DNA of 64,000 nucleotides from Oegoconia quadripuncta (GCA_949316235.1 OX438742.1:11593315-11657314), one strand, 5' to 3'. Shown: positions 32,345 to 44,460, counted from the stretch's first letter. The notes: a model not told the origin generated them from the letters alone. Numbers and translations are program-made.

Positions 32345-32700
32345 ATTTTTTTAGCACAACGGGTAGGTACTTGACCTCAATCACACAGGTGTATTCACTT
32401 AACATCAGGATGTTAAGTGAAGATGAGGTCGAAGGTGGAAGCGTACTGACCCGGAAACCCCAACACATTTGGGGGACTGGCTATCTTATCTCTGACAACC
32501 GGAACACAACAATGCTATTAACATTGCTTCTTGGCGGCAGATTTAGATAAGATGGTGGTGTAGCTAGCCAGGCGGACTTTGAAAATGCCCTACCATCAAC
32601 CAAACCGAGTACTTAAACATGTACCCCGCTGAGGATCGAACCCGCGACCTCCGAATCGTAAACCCAATGTTGTTTACATTGAGCCACAGATGCGGTTTAA
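32345..32700 (-). mobile_element. SINE-B, near full-length minus copy
   Basis: Mirror of 54428: ACAACGGGTAGGTACTTGAC CTCAATCACAC at the 3' end, GGGGGACTGGCTATCTTATC, TTGGCGGCAGATTTAGATAA G, and the tRNA-like head as GTACCCCGCTGAGGATCGAA CCCGCGACC (B box) and ATTGAGCCACAGA (A box). Within the 3' part a stretch has been duplicated (CATCAGGATGTTAAGTGAAG beside TTCACTTAACATC). Frames across it are not genes. Confidence 0.85.
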
Positions 32701-32764
32701 TGATAACTGTTATTGTTCCACCATTACATAACAATGGAAAGCACTCGGGGATCAATTGCATTTA

Positions 32765-32975
32765 TTTTTTAACCTCAGACGCGAAAAGAGGGGTGTTAAA
32801 GTGTGAACCGCTATGTGTATGTGTGTCTCCCTGTGGCAACATAGCTCTTAAACGGGTGAACCGATTTGGATGTGGTTTTTTTAAAGCAAGTTTTCTAGTG
32901 GTGATTCTTAGACATGATTTATCAAAATCGGTTCGGCCGTTTTGATTTAATCGCGTGTTCTATCGGGGGTTTTCT
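32765..32975 (+). repeat. Interspersed repeat family F
   Basis: GACGCGAAAAGAGGGGTGTT A, ACCGCTATGTGTATGTGTGT C, ACGGGTGAACCGATTTGGAT GTGG and GATTCTTAGACATGATTTAT C parallel 16704-16910. Begins 65 bases after the SINE-B copy. Confidence 0.75.
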
Positions 32976-33179
32976 AAATGTTCAGTTTTAATTGAAGATA
33001 GTCATCTAGCCCAACCCGTAAACTATGGCGAGGAGGCGACTAGATGACAAAACAGAAATACGGATTTCAAGAAATCTCTTGAATCAGCCACTACAAAGGA
33101 AAGTAAAATATAATTTTACTGAAACACTTTATCTCACAATGAGCCATTTTCTCCGTTCACTTTTTACTATATCTATACG

Positions 33180-33600
33180 AAAAAATTTCAACCGAAGTCG
33201 ACGCCAATGTTTACTGTTAAAAACATACAAATGGCCGAATTGAGAACTTTCATATAGAAATAATTACGAGAGTGGACAAACTGATTGAATTAAGAGATAC
33301 GAGCGTTACAATAATTTTTTTTTTATTTTGTAGAGGCTGATTGAAGAAATTTCTTGAACCGTATTATTTTTTTGTTAAAAAGTTTTTATTTTTTGCTTTT
33401 TAATATTTCAACGCGTTTGCTAATCTCCCTGAGTTTTTTTGTGTGATGGTGATTCTTCTAGCTCGTATTGCAATGGGACAAATTTCACGATATCCCCATC
33501 CATTCACAAAAAGAATTACGCAAGTTGAAAAATTAAAAAACTTACAAACAGCCGAATTGAGCACTTATTAAAGTCGGTTAAAAACACGGACAGGCAGGTG
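33180..33600 (+). repeat. Two ends of the 'GCCGAATTGAGAAC' repeat
   Basis: AAAAACATACAAATGGCCGA ATTGAGAAC at 33219-33247 and AAAACTTACAAACAGCCGAA TTGAGCAC at 33538-33565 are two copies of the same repeat end. The second is followed by AAAGTCGGTTAAAAA. AT-rich sequence lies between them. Confidence 0.5.
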
Positions 33601-33657
33601 GAATATACGTTTTTATCTGACACAAAACCACATATAGGCATGTGGTGTATTATACAA

Positions 33658-33850
33658 CTAGCTTTCCGCCCGCTACTTCGTCCGTGTGGAAGATTTCATC
33701 AAGATCGGTTCAGCAAAAAAAATTACGTTATTAACATATAGCGCAAATTCAGGTCCTAATCTGTCTACCAACCAAATTTCATCCAAATCCTTCCAGCTGG
33801 TTAGACGTGAAGACATAATATTCGCATTTATAATATTCGTTGGGATTGGG
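33658..33850 (+). repeat. Interspersed repeat family G
   Basis: ACTAGCTTTCCGCCCGCTAC TTCGTCCGTGTGG, CAGGTCCTAATCTGTCTACC and TTCGCATTTATAATATTCGT TGGGATTGGGAT. The most complete start of the family in this window. Confidence 0.75.
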
Positions 33851-34354
33851 ATAAAGTTGATATTATAAGGACACTGTCCGTAGGACTCAGAACAGTTAAA
33901 TCTGTTGAAGTGGCCCTTAATCAAAACTTGTTATCAAACAATGGGGCCAGGGAGGCCAACAATTAAATACCTTAACTAGGTGTAGCATACCGAAAGCTTA
34001 GACTATGTGAGTATAGTGCAAGCCACGTTACAAAGGGGAATTTGCGCAATCTATATTGGATCTTGTTAACTATTCCAACAATACCAGCCCGGCTCATTGA
34101 ATACCACATAACTAGGTCTATGTAGATGCCTTTATAACAGCAGTGGCATGCAATAGGTATTATGGAGTGAAAGCCTGTTACAGCCCTATTAATATTGAGT
34201 TTAGTCTACACATACCAACCGCTTCAACTTTAGCAACGAGCTAGTTAAGCAAACTAGTCACATAGTGTTGTTAATTTTACTAATCTAATTAATTTATCTT
34301 GTTATTTGTTTTGCCAATGAATGCGGATATAAACCTTTTTACTCAACTGCCCGA

Positions 34355-34451
34355 GAAAGGAGGATAATGTCCTTCGAGTGTAGGTGTGTATCTAACTTTG
34401 TGTGTGTCTGTGTGTGTCTGTGTCTGTGTGTGTCTGTGTCTGTGTGTGTGT

Positions 34452-34507
<56 letters not shown>

Positions 34508-34610
34508 ATGTAAGTATGTAGATTTCTAAACGGCTTGACTGATTTTGTAGTGCAAGGTGTCGTTCGAATCGTGTTGATTCCTAGAGTGTCATAAATAGGG
34601 TACCTAAATT
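34355..34610 (+). repeat. Family F-like repeat carrying a GT microsatellite
   Basis: A GGAGGATAATG-type start, the GT run, then TAAACGGCTTGACTGATTTT GTAG, parallel to the 'AAACGGATGAACCGATTT' block of family F. The GTGTGTCTGTCTGTG segment native to that family appears to have expanded into a microsatellite. Confidence 0.5.
34399..34504 (+). repeat. (GT)n microsatellite with GTCT interruptions
   Basis: About 106 bases of GT dinucleotides broken by several TCTGTG units in the left half and pure GT in the right half. Confidence 0.95.
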
Positions 34611-35189
34611 TTATGATAATAAATCGAATATGGCGCCCGTAAAATACAAAATATGCTGTCGGGTTTTTTGGTTTTTAAATACTTAAATAGTTATTAGTTA
34701 TTACAGACACATGTTCCAGGTCACTGCCCTGAGGCAGGGTACCCAGAAGGCTAGCGGCGTTACTAGAGTGTATGGCTAGACTTATGCACTGGACCAGATA
34801 GATGCCAGCCTTCTGATCATCCTATACTAATATATAATTCAAATTTATAAAATCCACAAGCTGAAAACAAGTCCACACATCATAAAGAATTTATATAATT
34901 ATAATGCAACCTCTTGATAAACCACAGTAAAAAGTAATGTTACGGTGCTACTATGCCCCTTTGAGTGTGTGTGTCGTGTTTGTAATGAATAAAAAAGGCG
35001 ACCTTTTGGATTTTGAATAGCCAGTGATGAAAATTGGCAAATCCAAATACGAACATGTGTGTAGTACATACAAACCGGTCAATTAATTGTAATGTATGCA
35101 TGTCGCTAAATTAATAAAAAAAAAATCTAATTAAAACATTTTAAAATTTTGAAAACCTTCGAGGGAAAACATAATAATATCATCCAGGC

Positions 35190-35395
35190 ATACAAAACAA
35201 CTATATTTCAAGTTAAACATCATCGAAACGACTGAACCGATTTTCATCAAAGAACCTTATCTTATATGGAAACGAAAAGCACTCAAATCAGACCACGCTT
35301 TATTGAAATACTTCCAGGCAAAGACTGGACATACACACAAAACCCCGTCAAACACATAGCACCCGTCGTTTTTCGTCGGGGGTAAAGAGGTCAAA
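35190..35395 (-). repeat. Family F-like repeat, minus
   Basis: The minus-strand head TTTACCCCCGACGAAAAACG and the far block AAAATCGGTTCAGTCGTTTC G place it in the same family. The middle is diverged. Confidence 0.55.
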
Positions 35396-35525
35396 TTGAG
35401 AGAATGTATGAGTAAAATAAGAAAATATTTGTGGTTTAGTAATAGGAGCGCATTCAGTTAAAAACCACGACTTTATAATAATAATATTTAGAACAAAGTA
35501 TAATAATTTTTAAGGACTAAGTTCT

Positions 35526-35700
35526 AGGAGGAGCCTCGGTGGCTCAGCGGTTAAGACGCCGACTACTCTTAAACGGTGAAGGAAAACATCGTGAGGAAAC
35601 TTGCATGTCTGAGAAATAAAAATTCAAAGGCATGTGAAGTCCCCAACTATGGACTTATGGCCCGTACTCTCCCACGTATACGAGGGAGAGTACGAACTAG
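35526..35700 (+). mobile_element. SINE family C (Metulj-like), plus copy
   Basis: A-box-like AGCCTCGGTGGCTCAGCGGT TAAGACGCCG. Then AACGGTGAAGGAAAACATCG TGAGGAAACTTGCATGTCTG AG, the same block found inverted at 9830-9860, and the end CGTACTCTCCCACGTATACG AGGGAGAG. The B-box segment seems to be missing, so the copy is internally deleted. Confidence 0.7.
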
Positions 35701-36591
35701 TAACTATTTTTATGTGGAAATTTTACCAATAATAAAAATAAATAAATATTGTTTTAAATTGATTTATTGAGACGTTTTGGGAGAGATACTAGTGATTTTT
35801 GGGATGCTAAACATATTACATAAACGATAATATTGTTTGTATGCATATATAATAAAGACGTAAGAGCAATGAGTATTTTTTCCAACAAAATTTTTTTTAA
35901 TGCCCTCTCTTGAAGGTGACGAGAATTCCAATAAAATTAAATAAAACCCTAGAACTTAAACTTAAAATAGCGTCATACATGAAGATTAGCGAAGATAAGC
36001 AACATTCTTAGTGGTGCCCATTAGGGCCATTTACAAAATTAGTGTTTCCTTGCTTCGAAGGCAAAATACACAGTCGCTAGTTGGTCCCGGTAGTCCTCAA
36101 TTGAAGGTAGTCGTTAAGTCATAAGCCGGTGGCTTACAGAGACGGCTTGAAAATTCTGACAGTCAGGTGGCCACTAGTCTGACATGAGTCTGACTAATCC
36201 ACCAATCTGCATTAGGCCCACGTGAATGATATCCTCCCCTAGTGAGAGTAGAATACGCCTCGACAATGGGGACATACGATTTATCTTTCAATAAGTAAAA
36301 TGTAGTTGTTAAGTATTAATAATCAATAATGTCTGTAAGTAATATGTTTAACAGGTTCTGGTAACTTTATCATTTGTCCCAAGAAGTTCTACTTCTGATT
36401 ATTTGTTTACAAAATATGTATTTACTTGTAAGCAGTTAATAAGCGTTAAGGAATTGTAAGCGAAATTCACTTATACTAAATCAGGCGAAGTAATATATTC
36501 CTCGACTTTATAGAATTAGTAAGTCAAATGATCCATTAGGTAAGTACCTATTTAATTACAATACAATATACTTTTCATAATTTTTTTTCGA

Positions 36592-36738
36592 AAGACAGCG
36601 TGGGCTGGACCCTCGAGGTGGAGCGACGAAGCCGCTGGTTGCGGGTAGCGCAGGAGCGATCGTTGTGTAGATCATTGGCAGAGGCCTTCCTCCAGCAGTG
36701 AACGTATTTTGGCTGATATGATGATTCTCTTCATTCAC
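36592..36738 (+). pseudogene. RTE-like LINE, 3'-terminal relic
   Basis: The plus frame ...RWLRVAQERSLCRSLAEAFL QQ then stop, followed by CGTATTTTGGCTGATATGAT GATT. It resembles the C-terminal ...W-RVAQDRSLWRSLGEAYVQQW of RTE-type endonuclease/reverse transcriptases. The clearest of at least six such relics here. Everything upstream has been lost. Confidence 0.7.
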
Positions 36739-36808
36739 GGCTAAGAATGGCTACTATTTAGCTACTACTGGAGCATTCCCACCCACAGTTACAAAGGATA
36801 CCGCAATG

Positions 36809-36960
36809 TGTAAATGTGTGTGTTGAATACGAATATTTATTCCCGACTTATGGATACTTATATCATTTTTATGTATTTTTATCCGTCATTATCCATAGTG
36901 CTTTGCCTAGCTTAGTAGATAATTGGTGTAACTGTCCAATATATTTATTATTATTATTAT
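36809..36960 (+). repeat. SINE-A2 relic
   Basis: TGTGTGTTGAATACGAATAT, TTCCCGACTTATGGATACTT AT and GATAATTGGTGTAACTGTCC followed by TTATTATTATTAT match the body of 4526-4716. The tRNA-like head is missing. Confidence 0.6.
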
Positions 36961-37019
36961 CCTATTTTAAGCTCGCCAAACTAAAGAATTGTTCAAAGGT
37001 TTTCCATTCATACCCTCCA

Positions 37020-37145
37020 TATTGTAGTGGTAGTGACCCTATGTCTTTTCTAGGTTTGAATTCCACTAGAATACGAATATTTACACCTGGCATTCCTTTA
37101 TGACTGGCATGGATGTTTATATAAATATTTAGTTATGTTTATACG
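37020..37145 (+). repeat. SINE-A2 relic with degraded promoter boxes
   Basis: ATTGTAGTGGTAGTGACCCT (A box), TAGGTTTGAATTCCACTAGA (B box), ATGGATGTTTATATAAATAT TTAG. Diverged copy just downstream of another. Confidence 0.55.
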
Positions 37146-38189
37146 GTATCTAATAACATGTCAGGTACTATACTGATATGTAATAGTGGAATGTAAATTA
37201 CTACAGTTGCAAAACATTTGAGTTCTCCCGTGTAATGTAGGTACTCGTAATTGCAAATCAGGTGTCGTCAGCATTTGCATAGGTAACTTACGTACCTATG
37301 TTTCAAACAAGACTAACTAAACTAACCATTCTATCTTTATTTGTTTTTTTTTTATTTCCTAGATATTGCATATGAAAATGAGCAGCACTGCTCTAATCAT
37401 CGGTGATAAGGAGTCAGAATATTTAAATGAGTTTTCAACTCATGGCAAAGAAATCAAAAGATATTTCTATAAGCTTTATGTAACTTGCCTTGTTCATTCG
37501 TTCGGATGAAATCCTACATGTTACATTTGACCTACTGAATTGAGCTGAAATTTTGCAGATGTATTAATCGGATGATGACAATGCAACATTATGGTGGCAT
37601 TGATGGAGCCGGAAGGTAGGCATAGGACCTCATCAATGGTACCTCATCAAGTTTGGGTTCATTTAATCGGTCTTGACAAGTAGGCTGATCGTAAATTGTA
37701 TACCCCTTGGATGTTGGAACCGGAAGGTGGCACAGCAATTCAGCAACGGAGTATAGTACGAAATAAATAAATAATTCTAAAACTAAGACCTCTGACACTG
37801 CCTCCTGAGGTCCAGGCACACCCTTGATTGGTAGCCAAAGGTAAAATTAAGTATGAATACCTATTGCATTTACCCATTTCTTTAAAAATTACAAGTTTTG
37901 TAGTGTTCAATATTTTTTTTTTGCTGTATAAATTTTATTCTTAAATAATGTAAACTGGAGAATTGGCACGGATTTTTTTCATAGATAAGCATATGTATAT
38001 AGACTATATACATTTCTATAATTTCTGCCACGAAATGTTCTACATTATTTTATCATTTACACTCGTGCATTTGATCACCATGATGTAGTGTGCTGTCCAC
38101 AGGTGTTACCCTAGTGTATATAAATACCTTGGAATTGTGAAGTTTGAATTTAATTCGTTTTATTACGAAAGTTCGAAATAACTAATCAG

Positions 38190-38340
38190 GAATTCCGTAT
38201 AATTCCGGCTTTCTCGGAGCGGGTATTTCAATCACACTGTAACAGCTGCTGTGTATTGCGAATGGGTCCGGGGCTCACGAGCTCACTTCTGACCTCCTGA
38301 CGCCGCTGCCGCCGCCTGATCGCTAGCTACGTTAAAGACC
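38190..38340. other. GC-rich patch, function unknown
   Basis: CCGGGGCTCACGAGCTCACT, CTGACGCCGCTGCCGCCGCC TG stands out from AT-rich surroundings. It could be a non-coding exon, a promoter fragment or a conserved regulatory block. No open frame, TATA/Inr arrangement or splice pair is convincing. Confidence 0.35.
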
Positions 38341-38401
38341 AAACTAACTTTAATACCACCGAATACCGTTTATACCCGAGTAGGCCAATGTGGGAAAAAT
38401 A

Positions 38402-38816
38402 TTGGGTCTTTACCTATGAAATTTGACTTTTTTTTCTTCGTTAATCATATGTACCAATTCCTGCGATTTTCAAAGCTATATTCAAACTTGTTTTTTATTT
38501 GGAAAATGGAATATTATTTCAAGGTTTCACATGAAATATTTTTTAATTTCTGGGCTAAATCACATAATAATAAAAATTTGAACAGCTGTTTTCATGTGCT
38601 TACCATAATCATTTCTTAGATTCGCTGCAATTTTTATAAAGCGGTTACTTTTAAAAATTAATGCTGCCCATACTTAACTTAATGTTATCCGATAATACAG
38701 ACAAAGTTTAGCTAAATTTGGATTTGCCGTTCCCAAAAAAAATCAATAATGTTTGTATGGAGAAAACTTAATGAAATTCTTCATACAAAACGCCAATTTC
38801 ATAGGTAAGGACCTAA
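38402..38816. mobile_element. MITE with TTRGGTCYTTACCTATGAAA ends, TA target
   Basis: Left TTGGGTCTTTACCTATGAAA TTTGAC pairs with the right-end complement TTAGGTCCTTACCTATGAAA TTGGCG. TA flanks each side (38400-38401, 38817-38818). The interior has no transposase. A second copy in the opposite orientation lies at 51945-52275. Likely mobilised by a Tc1/mariner-type enzyme. Confidence 0.85.
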
Positions 38817-39267
38817 TAGTAACATAAAAAATTTGAAAAACGTGATAACAATAATTTGTTTTACAGTAAATAGTATTTACTTAGATTGATTAAGCGTTTT
38901 CAGTTACCGAAATTGGTGTCATTAATAAAATAACATTACAAGGAATAAGCAATGTCGTACGGTCAATTTACAACAGGAATGTCAAAGTCGGAGTTTCGGC
39001 TGGGCCAAATTATTAATGATTGTAGACTGAGCGAACCGCAATAATGTTGTTAGGCGCGTGCGCCATACGGCCTCCATTTTCATTTCATTTTAACGCCATC
39101 GCATCGGGCAGAATACTCGTATTATAGACAAGTCTTCTTATCTTATCTTAATGTTTTGTCTTTTGTCAATTGTGTTCCTATGACAGTGATCTTTTGTTAA
39201 TGTATTGTTCTATATTTTGAGTATCGCTCTTTGTCTGCAATAAAAAACATTGGTATTTCCTTCCGAG

Positions 39268-39360
39268 ATAAGCTCGCCTTTTGTGTATTGTAATTTCTGT
39301 CCTATGTTTGTTCAATGTATGTTTGTATACGTATATGCAATAAAGTGTTAAAATAAAAGT
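39268..39360 (+). repeat. LINE 3'UTR/tail, copy 3
   Basis: GAGATAAGCTCGCCTTTTGT G and GCAATAAAGTGTTAAAATAA AAG are a weak match to the layout at 19815 and 24488. Confidence 0.4.
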
Positions 39361-39689
39361 CTTACTTTTTTATTTTTAGAGGAAACCTACTATCACTTAG
39401 ACACCAACTATTATAAAATGTTCATAAAGTATTAAAATCACATCGTAGATTGGGAGCGTGCGCCGCATGCGGCCAGCGATTCCCATGCTTGACATGCCTG
39501 GACTATAACATTATTAGTTTCCGCTTGAATGAATACCAACACCTATTCTTTCAAGTAACTGCTACAGTGTGCGCCCTTAATTGGAAACGTCTGGAAGTGG
39601 CTTAGTGAGTGGATTAAATAAAATACGAGACCGAAGGATATTCTTAATTAATTTAATGTCTCCTTTTTCTAATGCAATGAAGCGCAACT

Positions 39690-39850
39690 GCCCCCCCTTC
39701 CGACCGCATTAGCGGGTGGTGAGGGGTGAACGGAACAGCTGTTTACGTAACGTAGGGGCGCACCGAAATGACGTCACCGCCGTCGTCGTCGTAATGGCAG
39801 TCACTGTGGCGACGAGTCGCATTTACGACTAGCCAATTAACATGTTCAAT
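39690..39850. other. GC-rich patch with a consensus CRE
   Basis: Contains TGACGTCA at 39769-39776, the palindromic CREB/ATF site, followed by (CGTCGTCGT). It also has CGCATTAGCGGGTGGTGAGG upstream. It could be regulatory DNA of a gene whose exons are elsewhere; no transcript structure is visible. Confidence 0.4.
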
Positions 39851-40002
39851 AGGTATATTATAAAAACGGAAAAAAAATAACTAGAAAACATGTGGAGTAT
39901 CATCATCATTTCAAACTGTCATTAACTCCACTTGTGACTGAACACAGGTCAAATTAAAATCTAGCGAAGAAACACGATAAGATATGGTTTAACAAATTAT
40001 AC

Positions 40003-40275
40003 CGGATGAGATTTTTACCATAAAGAAAAACATCGGACATATTAGATAAGTGAAATAGAAGGTATGCGCATAGTTACTTTATTTCTTTTTTTCAAAACCA
40101 TCATGACTAATACGTTTTGTCATTTGACGATCGCGTTTATAGCCTATTCCACATAATTACATCAAAAAAAAGTTGGAGAAAATATGAGTTCCGAATAAAT
40201 TTCGCATGATAGGAACCCTACGCATCCCGCCAGTCGCATATCAATTTCCGGCCAGCGCGCACGTCGATGATGTCG
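40003..40275 (+). mobile_element. MITE-1, 3'-truncated copy without insertion
   Basis: CCGGATGAGATTTTTACCAT AAAG, TAAGTGAAATAGAAGGTAT, TAGCCTATTCCACATAATTA CATCA, then ATATGAGTTCCGAAT, TTCGCATGATAGGAACCCTA and CCCGCCAGTCGCATATCAAT. It aligns to both halves of the long element at 52912-53981 but lacks its middle and right end. It therefore marks the empty site of the inner insertion. Confidence 0.8.
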
Positions 40276-41229
40276 ATGAATTAATGTAAATGTAATTTAT
40301 TTACAAATAAAACTTTAAGGTCATTCAAATACCTATAGGAAAACTTGGCCTTAAACAGCCTAAGTATCGCCTTCAATCGTCAAACCGGCCAATAGACCAA
40401 CTAATCCCAACTAATATTGTAAATGCGACGTTAGGATGTTTATTTGTTGTTCAAACGCGGCGAAACGGATTCACAGATTTGGGTGAAATTTAGAACACGC
40501 AAGGGGACCGGTGAACAGCAATTAAAAAAAATAACACCGGTTTGATGGATTTCCGAAACAAAATAATTTACTACCAAAAGAACTTTAGGAAAACATACAA
40601 GAAATTAAGGTAGTTCGTACGCTAGGTAGGAATTTGCAAAACAATAATCTGCCAAACTGCGCGTAAAATGAGATCCTTTTCGAATTTTGAAAAACTAGCG
40701 GCGTGTGGTGCGGAACTATCTCTGAGAATCCGCTGGTATACGTAACAAGGGTTTACGTGAACCACCGGAATTGAGAACCCAAGATACAACAACTAACCCA
40801 GAAACAGAAATTTAAAACATGGTAAATAATTCTTTTTGGTTTCTTCGCAGTGGGATAAAATAAGTCAACAGACAGTAAATTTAAGGAAAAGGGAACTTCT
40901 CCAGGTAGGTAAGATGGGGCAGTAGTGAAGGCAGGAAGCGGGTCTGGGGGTCTACTCCATAACGAAAATAGGTTCGGACTTTTTCTTTTACAGTTTGCTG
41001 TGTCAATTATAAACCAACCAATTATAAACCTTAGGTTTAGGCTAGAACAGGAATCCAGTATAATTGTTTTCACTCACGTTAACAAAAAGCAATTTTTTAA
41101 AAAACAGAATGTATAAAGAGGAATATAATGGAACCGGAGGGATTACAAAAGGAAAAACTCAAAGGAATCAACAACCGCACACTAAAATGAAACAAAAAGA
41201 AGGCATCACAACAGCCAGGCTGCAACAGG

Positions 41230-41360
41230 TAGTATATAAACCGGCCTATTCCGGCTAGAGGATACTTTTAATCTCGATAAAGGGAGTAGTTCCCGAGGGA
41301 TAAACATATTACATATACAAACGAATTCAACGCGGCTGCATCCACTGGTAAATACTAGTG
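41230..41360 (-). repeat. Family G, worn minus copy
   Basis: GGATACTTTTAATCTCGATA AAGGGAGTAGTTCCCGAGGG ATAAAC corresponds to the family's complement of GTTTATCCCGCGGGAAATAC TC...TTATCGGGATAAAAAATATC C. Confidence 0.5.
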
Positions 41361-42257
41361 ATAAATAAGTCTTTATTTCGGGTTACTAGGATCACAGATC
41401 AGTAGTTACAGTACTAAATACCTTTGAAACCCATAATCTTTTACAAAATATACTTGGAAAAATATAAATAAGCAGGCTGTATTATAGAAGGCGTGAACAC
41501 TTCGCAACAATATTGAACGTTATTATTAGTTGCTGGCATAATGGCTTTTGAGGAGAATATTCGTTTCAATGCCGCTATTATACCTGTTCTTACTCAAACA
41601 AAAGTGAAAAATTCGGTACCACGGAGGTCTTAAGCTATTGACAGAAAGTTTCAGAGAAAAGCCGCGAAGCAACAATGGTAAACTTTTACAAGTCACTTTA
41701 TATTTACATTATTCGTTGTTTCGTGCAGTTTTTACAGTACGGCCACGAACACTTCATATACATCGGTTACGGTGTCGCTATGAGGAAAAATGTTTCTACT
41801 TTTACAGCTAAAGAATCATAATAAAAATAATAAAAATGATGAGGTAAAAGTAACTTCTTATGAACGATAACTAAGTTGGTACATATCAAAACTATTCTGT
41901 ACTACCTCTAGATATTGTTTTTCATTAAAACATCGGCAATCCGTAGCCATTTTAAGATATAAAGTTGTTTTTGCGGTTAATTCAATTTTATTTAGTATGG
42001 AGTTTCTATTACTCTTAAAATAGTACAACTGTGACAATTTTCTTATTCATTTCGTTATGTGATGCTATTGTAAATACTTTTCAAATTATCGAAATCATAG
42101 GGTTTTATGTTAGGGGATGGGAACTATCTCTAAGAAAAATCTCCATTTTTGTAAATGGATGCGGTCAAGACAACCTGCAATAATTTTGATAGATCTTTTC
42201 AATGATACCCTATTCGATATGATGGAGTAAAAAAATTAAAAAACGCTCATCATCATC

Positions 42258-42325
42258 AGCCAGTAATCATCCCACTGCAATATCCCTGCAGTCCTTCCCT
42301 CGTACATGAGGGAGTATGGAGTAAA
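42258..42325 (-). repeat. SINE-C 3' fragment
   Basis: CATCCCACTGCAATATCCCT GCAGTCCTTCCCTCGTACAT GAGGGAGTATGG resembles 9709-9770. Only the end of the SINE is present. Confidence 0.5.
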
Positions 42326-43259
42326 AAAACGCTCATGGCGAAACTATAACGATTCCATTTTGCCTTCGGTTACGAAACCCTTAAAAGCAAATTAAAAAAA
42401 TGTTTTGCTATGATAGAGTTTTTCTGGGAATTTCGTTTCACTCGCTCTCATTATTTCAAACGGAAGCATTTCCTTTCATTTGAAAAATAAAAATGATTAC
42501 TACACAATGTCAGCGGAAGTTTTTCCTTGTTAAAGATATCTTTTTGTAAGGGTCTTGTCTAAAGGGATCGGATATCAGAGATGAAGTCGGGTTAATTCTA
42601 CGTAAGTTGTTAGACATTTTACACTTCGATGTAAGACATAATACCTAGTACATTAGGTACTGCAGCTGCCGATAAGAGTCATTGATGGACGAACGTGTAA
42701 ATTTATCAATGCCCCGTTGCACACAAGGCTTGTATAGTACTTTTCTCAAATAATGCATGCAAATTAAAACTAAATAGTAGCTATGTACGATTGACTTAAA
42801 CATACAGTTGTTAAATGTACAATTTTTGAAATATAGGGCATCTAAGGCAGACTATCTGGGGATGAAAATTACTAACAAAAATAATTTTCACGTTTCGAAA
42901 TTTAGGTCTGATTTAGTTAGATACCGAGCGTTAAGAGATTTTTTTTATGGTCACTGTTAGGGGGTTAAAGAGGAGAAATATTTCAAATAAAAGTAAAAAA
43001 TTCCGAATCCAAGAACTTTTTTTTTTCATTTAATTTATAAATATGTCTAATAAATACATGTTCAATATTTTTCATAATTCATTCTAAAAACAACGAAATC
43101 TTTATTAGATTTATTAAATTGTGTTCTATAAATAAAATGTCGCTAGCGGTATTTCAAAAAGCTTTTTTAGTTTTGCTTTACCATGGTAAAAATTGATTTC
43201 ATTTCGAGGGAATAAAGTCGTTGATGGAAAGCTGGCTATTAATAATATTATTGTATTTT

Positions 43260-43375
43260 ATGCACAACGGGGCAGCGGTTGACCTAAATCACACCAGATT
43301 ATGAGTGCAGATGGAAAATTTGAGATATTGTTTCAAGCATTGAACTGTTAATATTTGGAACACCCAATCGCTTAA
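43260..43375 (-). repeat. SINE-B 3' fragment
   Basis: GCACAACGGGGCAGCGGTTG ACCTAAATCACACCAGATTA and AGTGCAGATGG-AAA, the diverged 3' end of family B in minus orientation. TGGAACACCC near its end may be further family sequence. Confidence 0.5.
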
Positions 43376-43499
43376 GCCGGATGTTGTGCGACGTGTTTGT
43401 ATAGTTTTCTAACAAAAATATGTTATTCTAGACAAATATGGGCGTGACCTAACTGTTTTGTAAACAAAAACAAACGAACATGTTATCCTAGGTGGACGG

Positions 43500-43630
43500 A
43501 AAACATCCTCGCGTTCGCCTGCGTAGGAGGTGACCGGCGTGTTTAGCGAGAAAAACGAAAGTATGGTAGCGTGGGGGAGGACGGTTTATATCCAGCAGTG
43601 GACCAGACTAATGATTATGATGAAAAGTAT
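43500..43630 (+). pseudogene. RTE-like LINE, 3'-terminal relic
   Basis: GCGAGAAAAACGAAAGTATG GTAGCGTGGGGGAGGACGGT TTATATCCAGCAGTGGACC runs into GATTATGATGAAAAG. In a shifted frame it shows the YIQQW-type end and ATGATG tail. Confidence 0.5.
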
Positions 43631-44460
43631 CATTTGAAACTAAACTTGAGCATCTCAGTATTACGTTTCACATTCGATAACAGAAAACTTCTTTTCCTGT
43701 CAATTAACAATGCTAAGAAATGTATGATCAAAAACAACTTGGCAAGAACTGGTTTCAAACAGTTCAAATAAGATTGTTAATGTTAACGATTCAAAAGAAA
43801 GTTATCATAATTCCATAAAGTAACTGAAACATATAAAATTAATGTAAGTGTAATGGAATTAATAGTACTACGTGCAACTGGAAGGATCACTGACATACAA
43901 TAAACTCAATGTCGTCACAAACGTGTTTATAAAGTAATCAAATAATAGATAAAACAAAAATAGATTCCAGAAGGACGAAAATCTAATCCAAACCAAAATT
44001 TGCTTATAAGCTTAGGAAAAGTTCTGATTTTTTTTATGATAGCATAATATTTAATTATAAAGAGGTACTAAAAACGCCCCATTACAAATTAAATGAATTT
44101 TAACAAGGACAACTTTTTTAGTGGTAACCTCGGTAATAGTAGATTGTAATTCATAGTACTAAAGCAATATGGCTTCTAAATTGTTATCATCAAAATGGAC
44201 CCGTTGAAGCATTTCTTTCGAATCGCGTTATTGCTTACAATGGATCTTCCAGTTAGATAATTGATTCCATGGTATAATTTCATTCATTAATATTAATCGG
44301 CCAAACGGAGCCCTATTGCTGTCGCTCATGTACCTGTCCGTATGTCTGTCTATCCGTGGCTGTCACAGAGCTTTAGCAACGTAACCGTCTACAGATTTGT
44401 TAAAATTCCTGCTCACCCAAAGTAAAGTATAAAAAACAATTTTAAAATATTTTACATTGT

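Noticed and set aside
40753..41073. 106-codon minus frame with Pro/Ser-rich stretch
   Set aside because: No motif, AT-rich codon use and no splice context; treated as chance.
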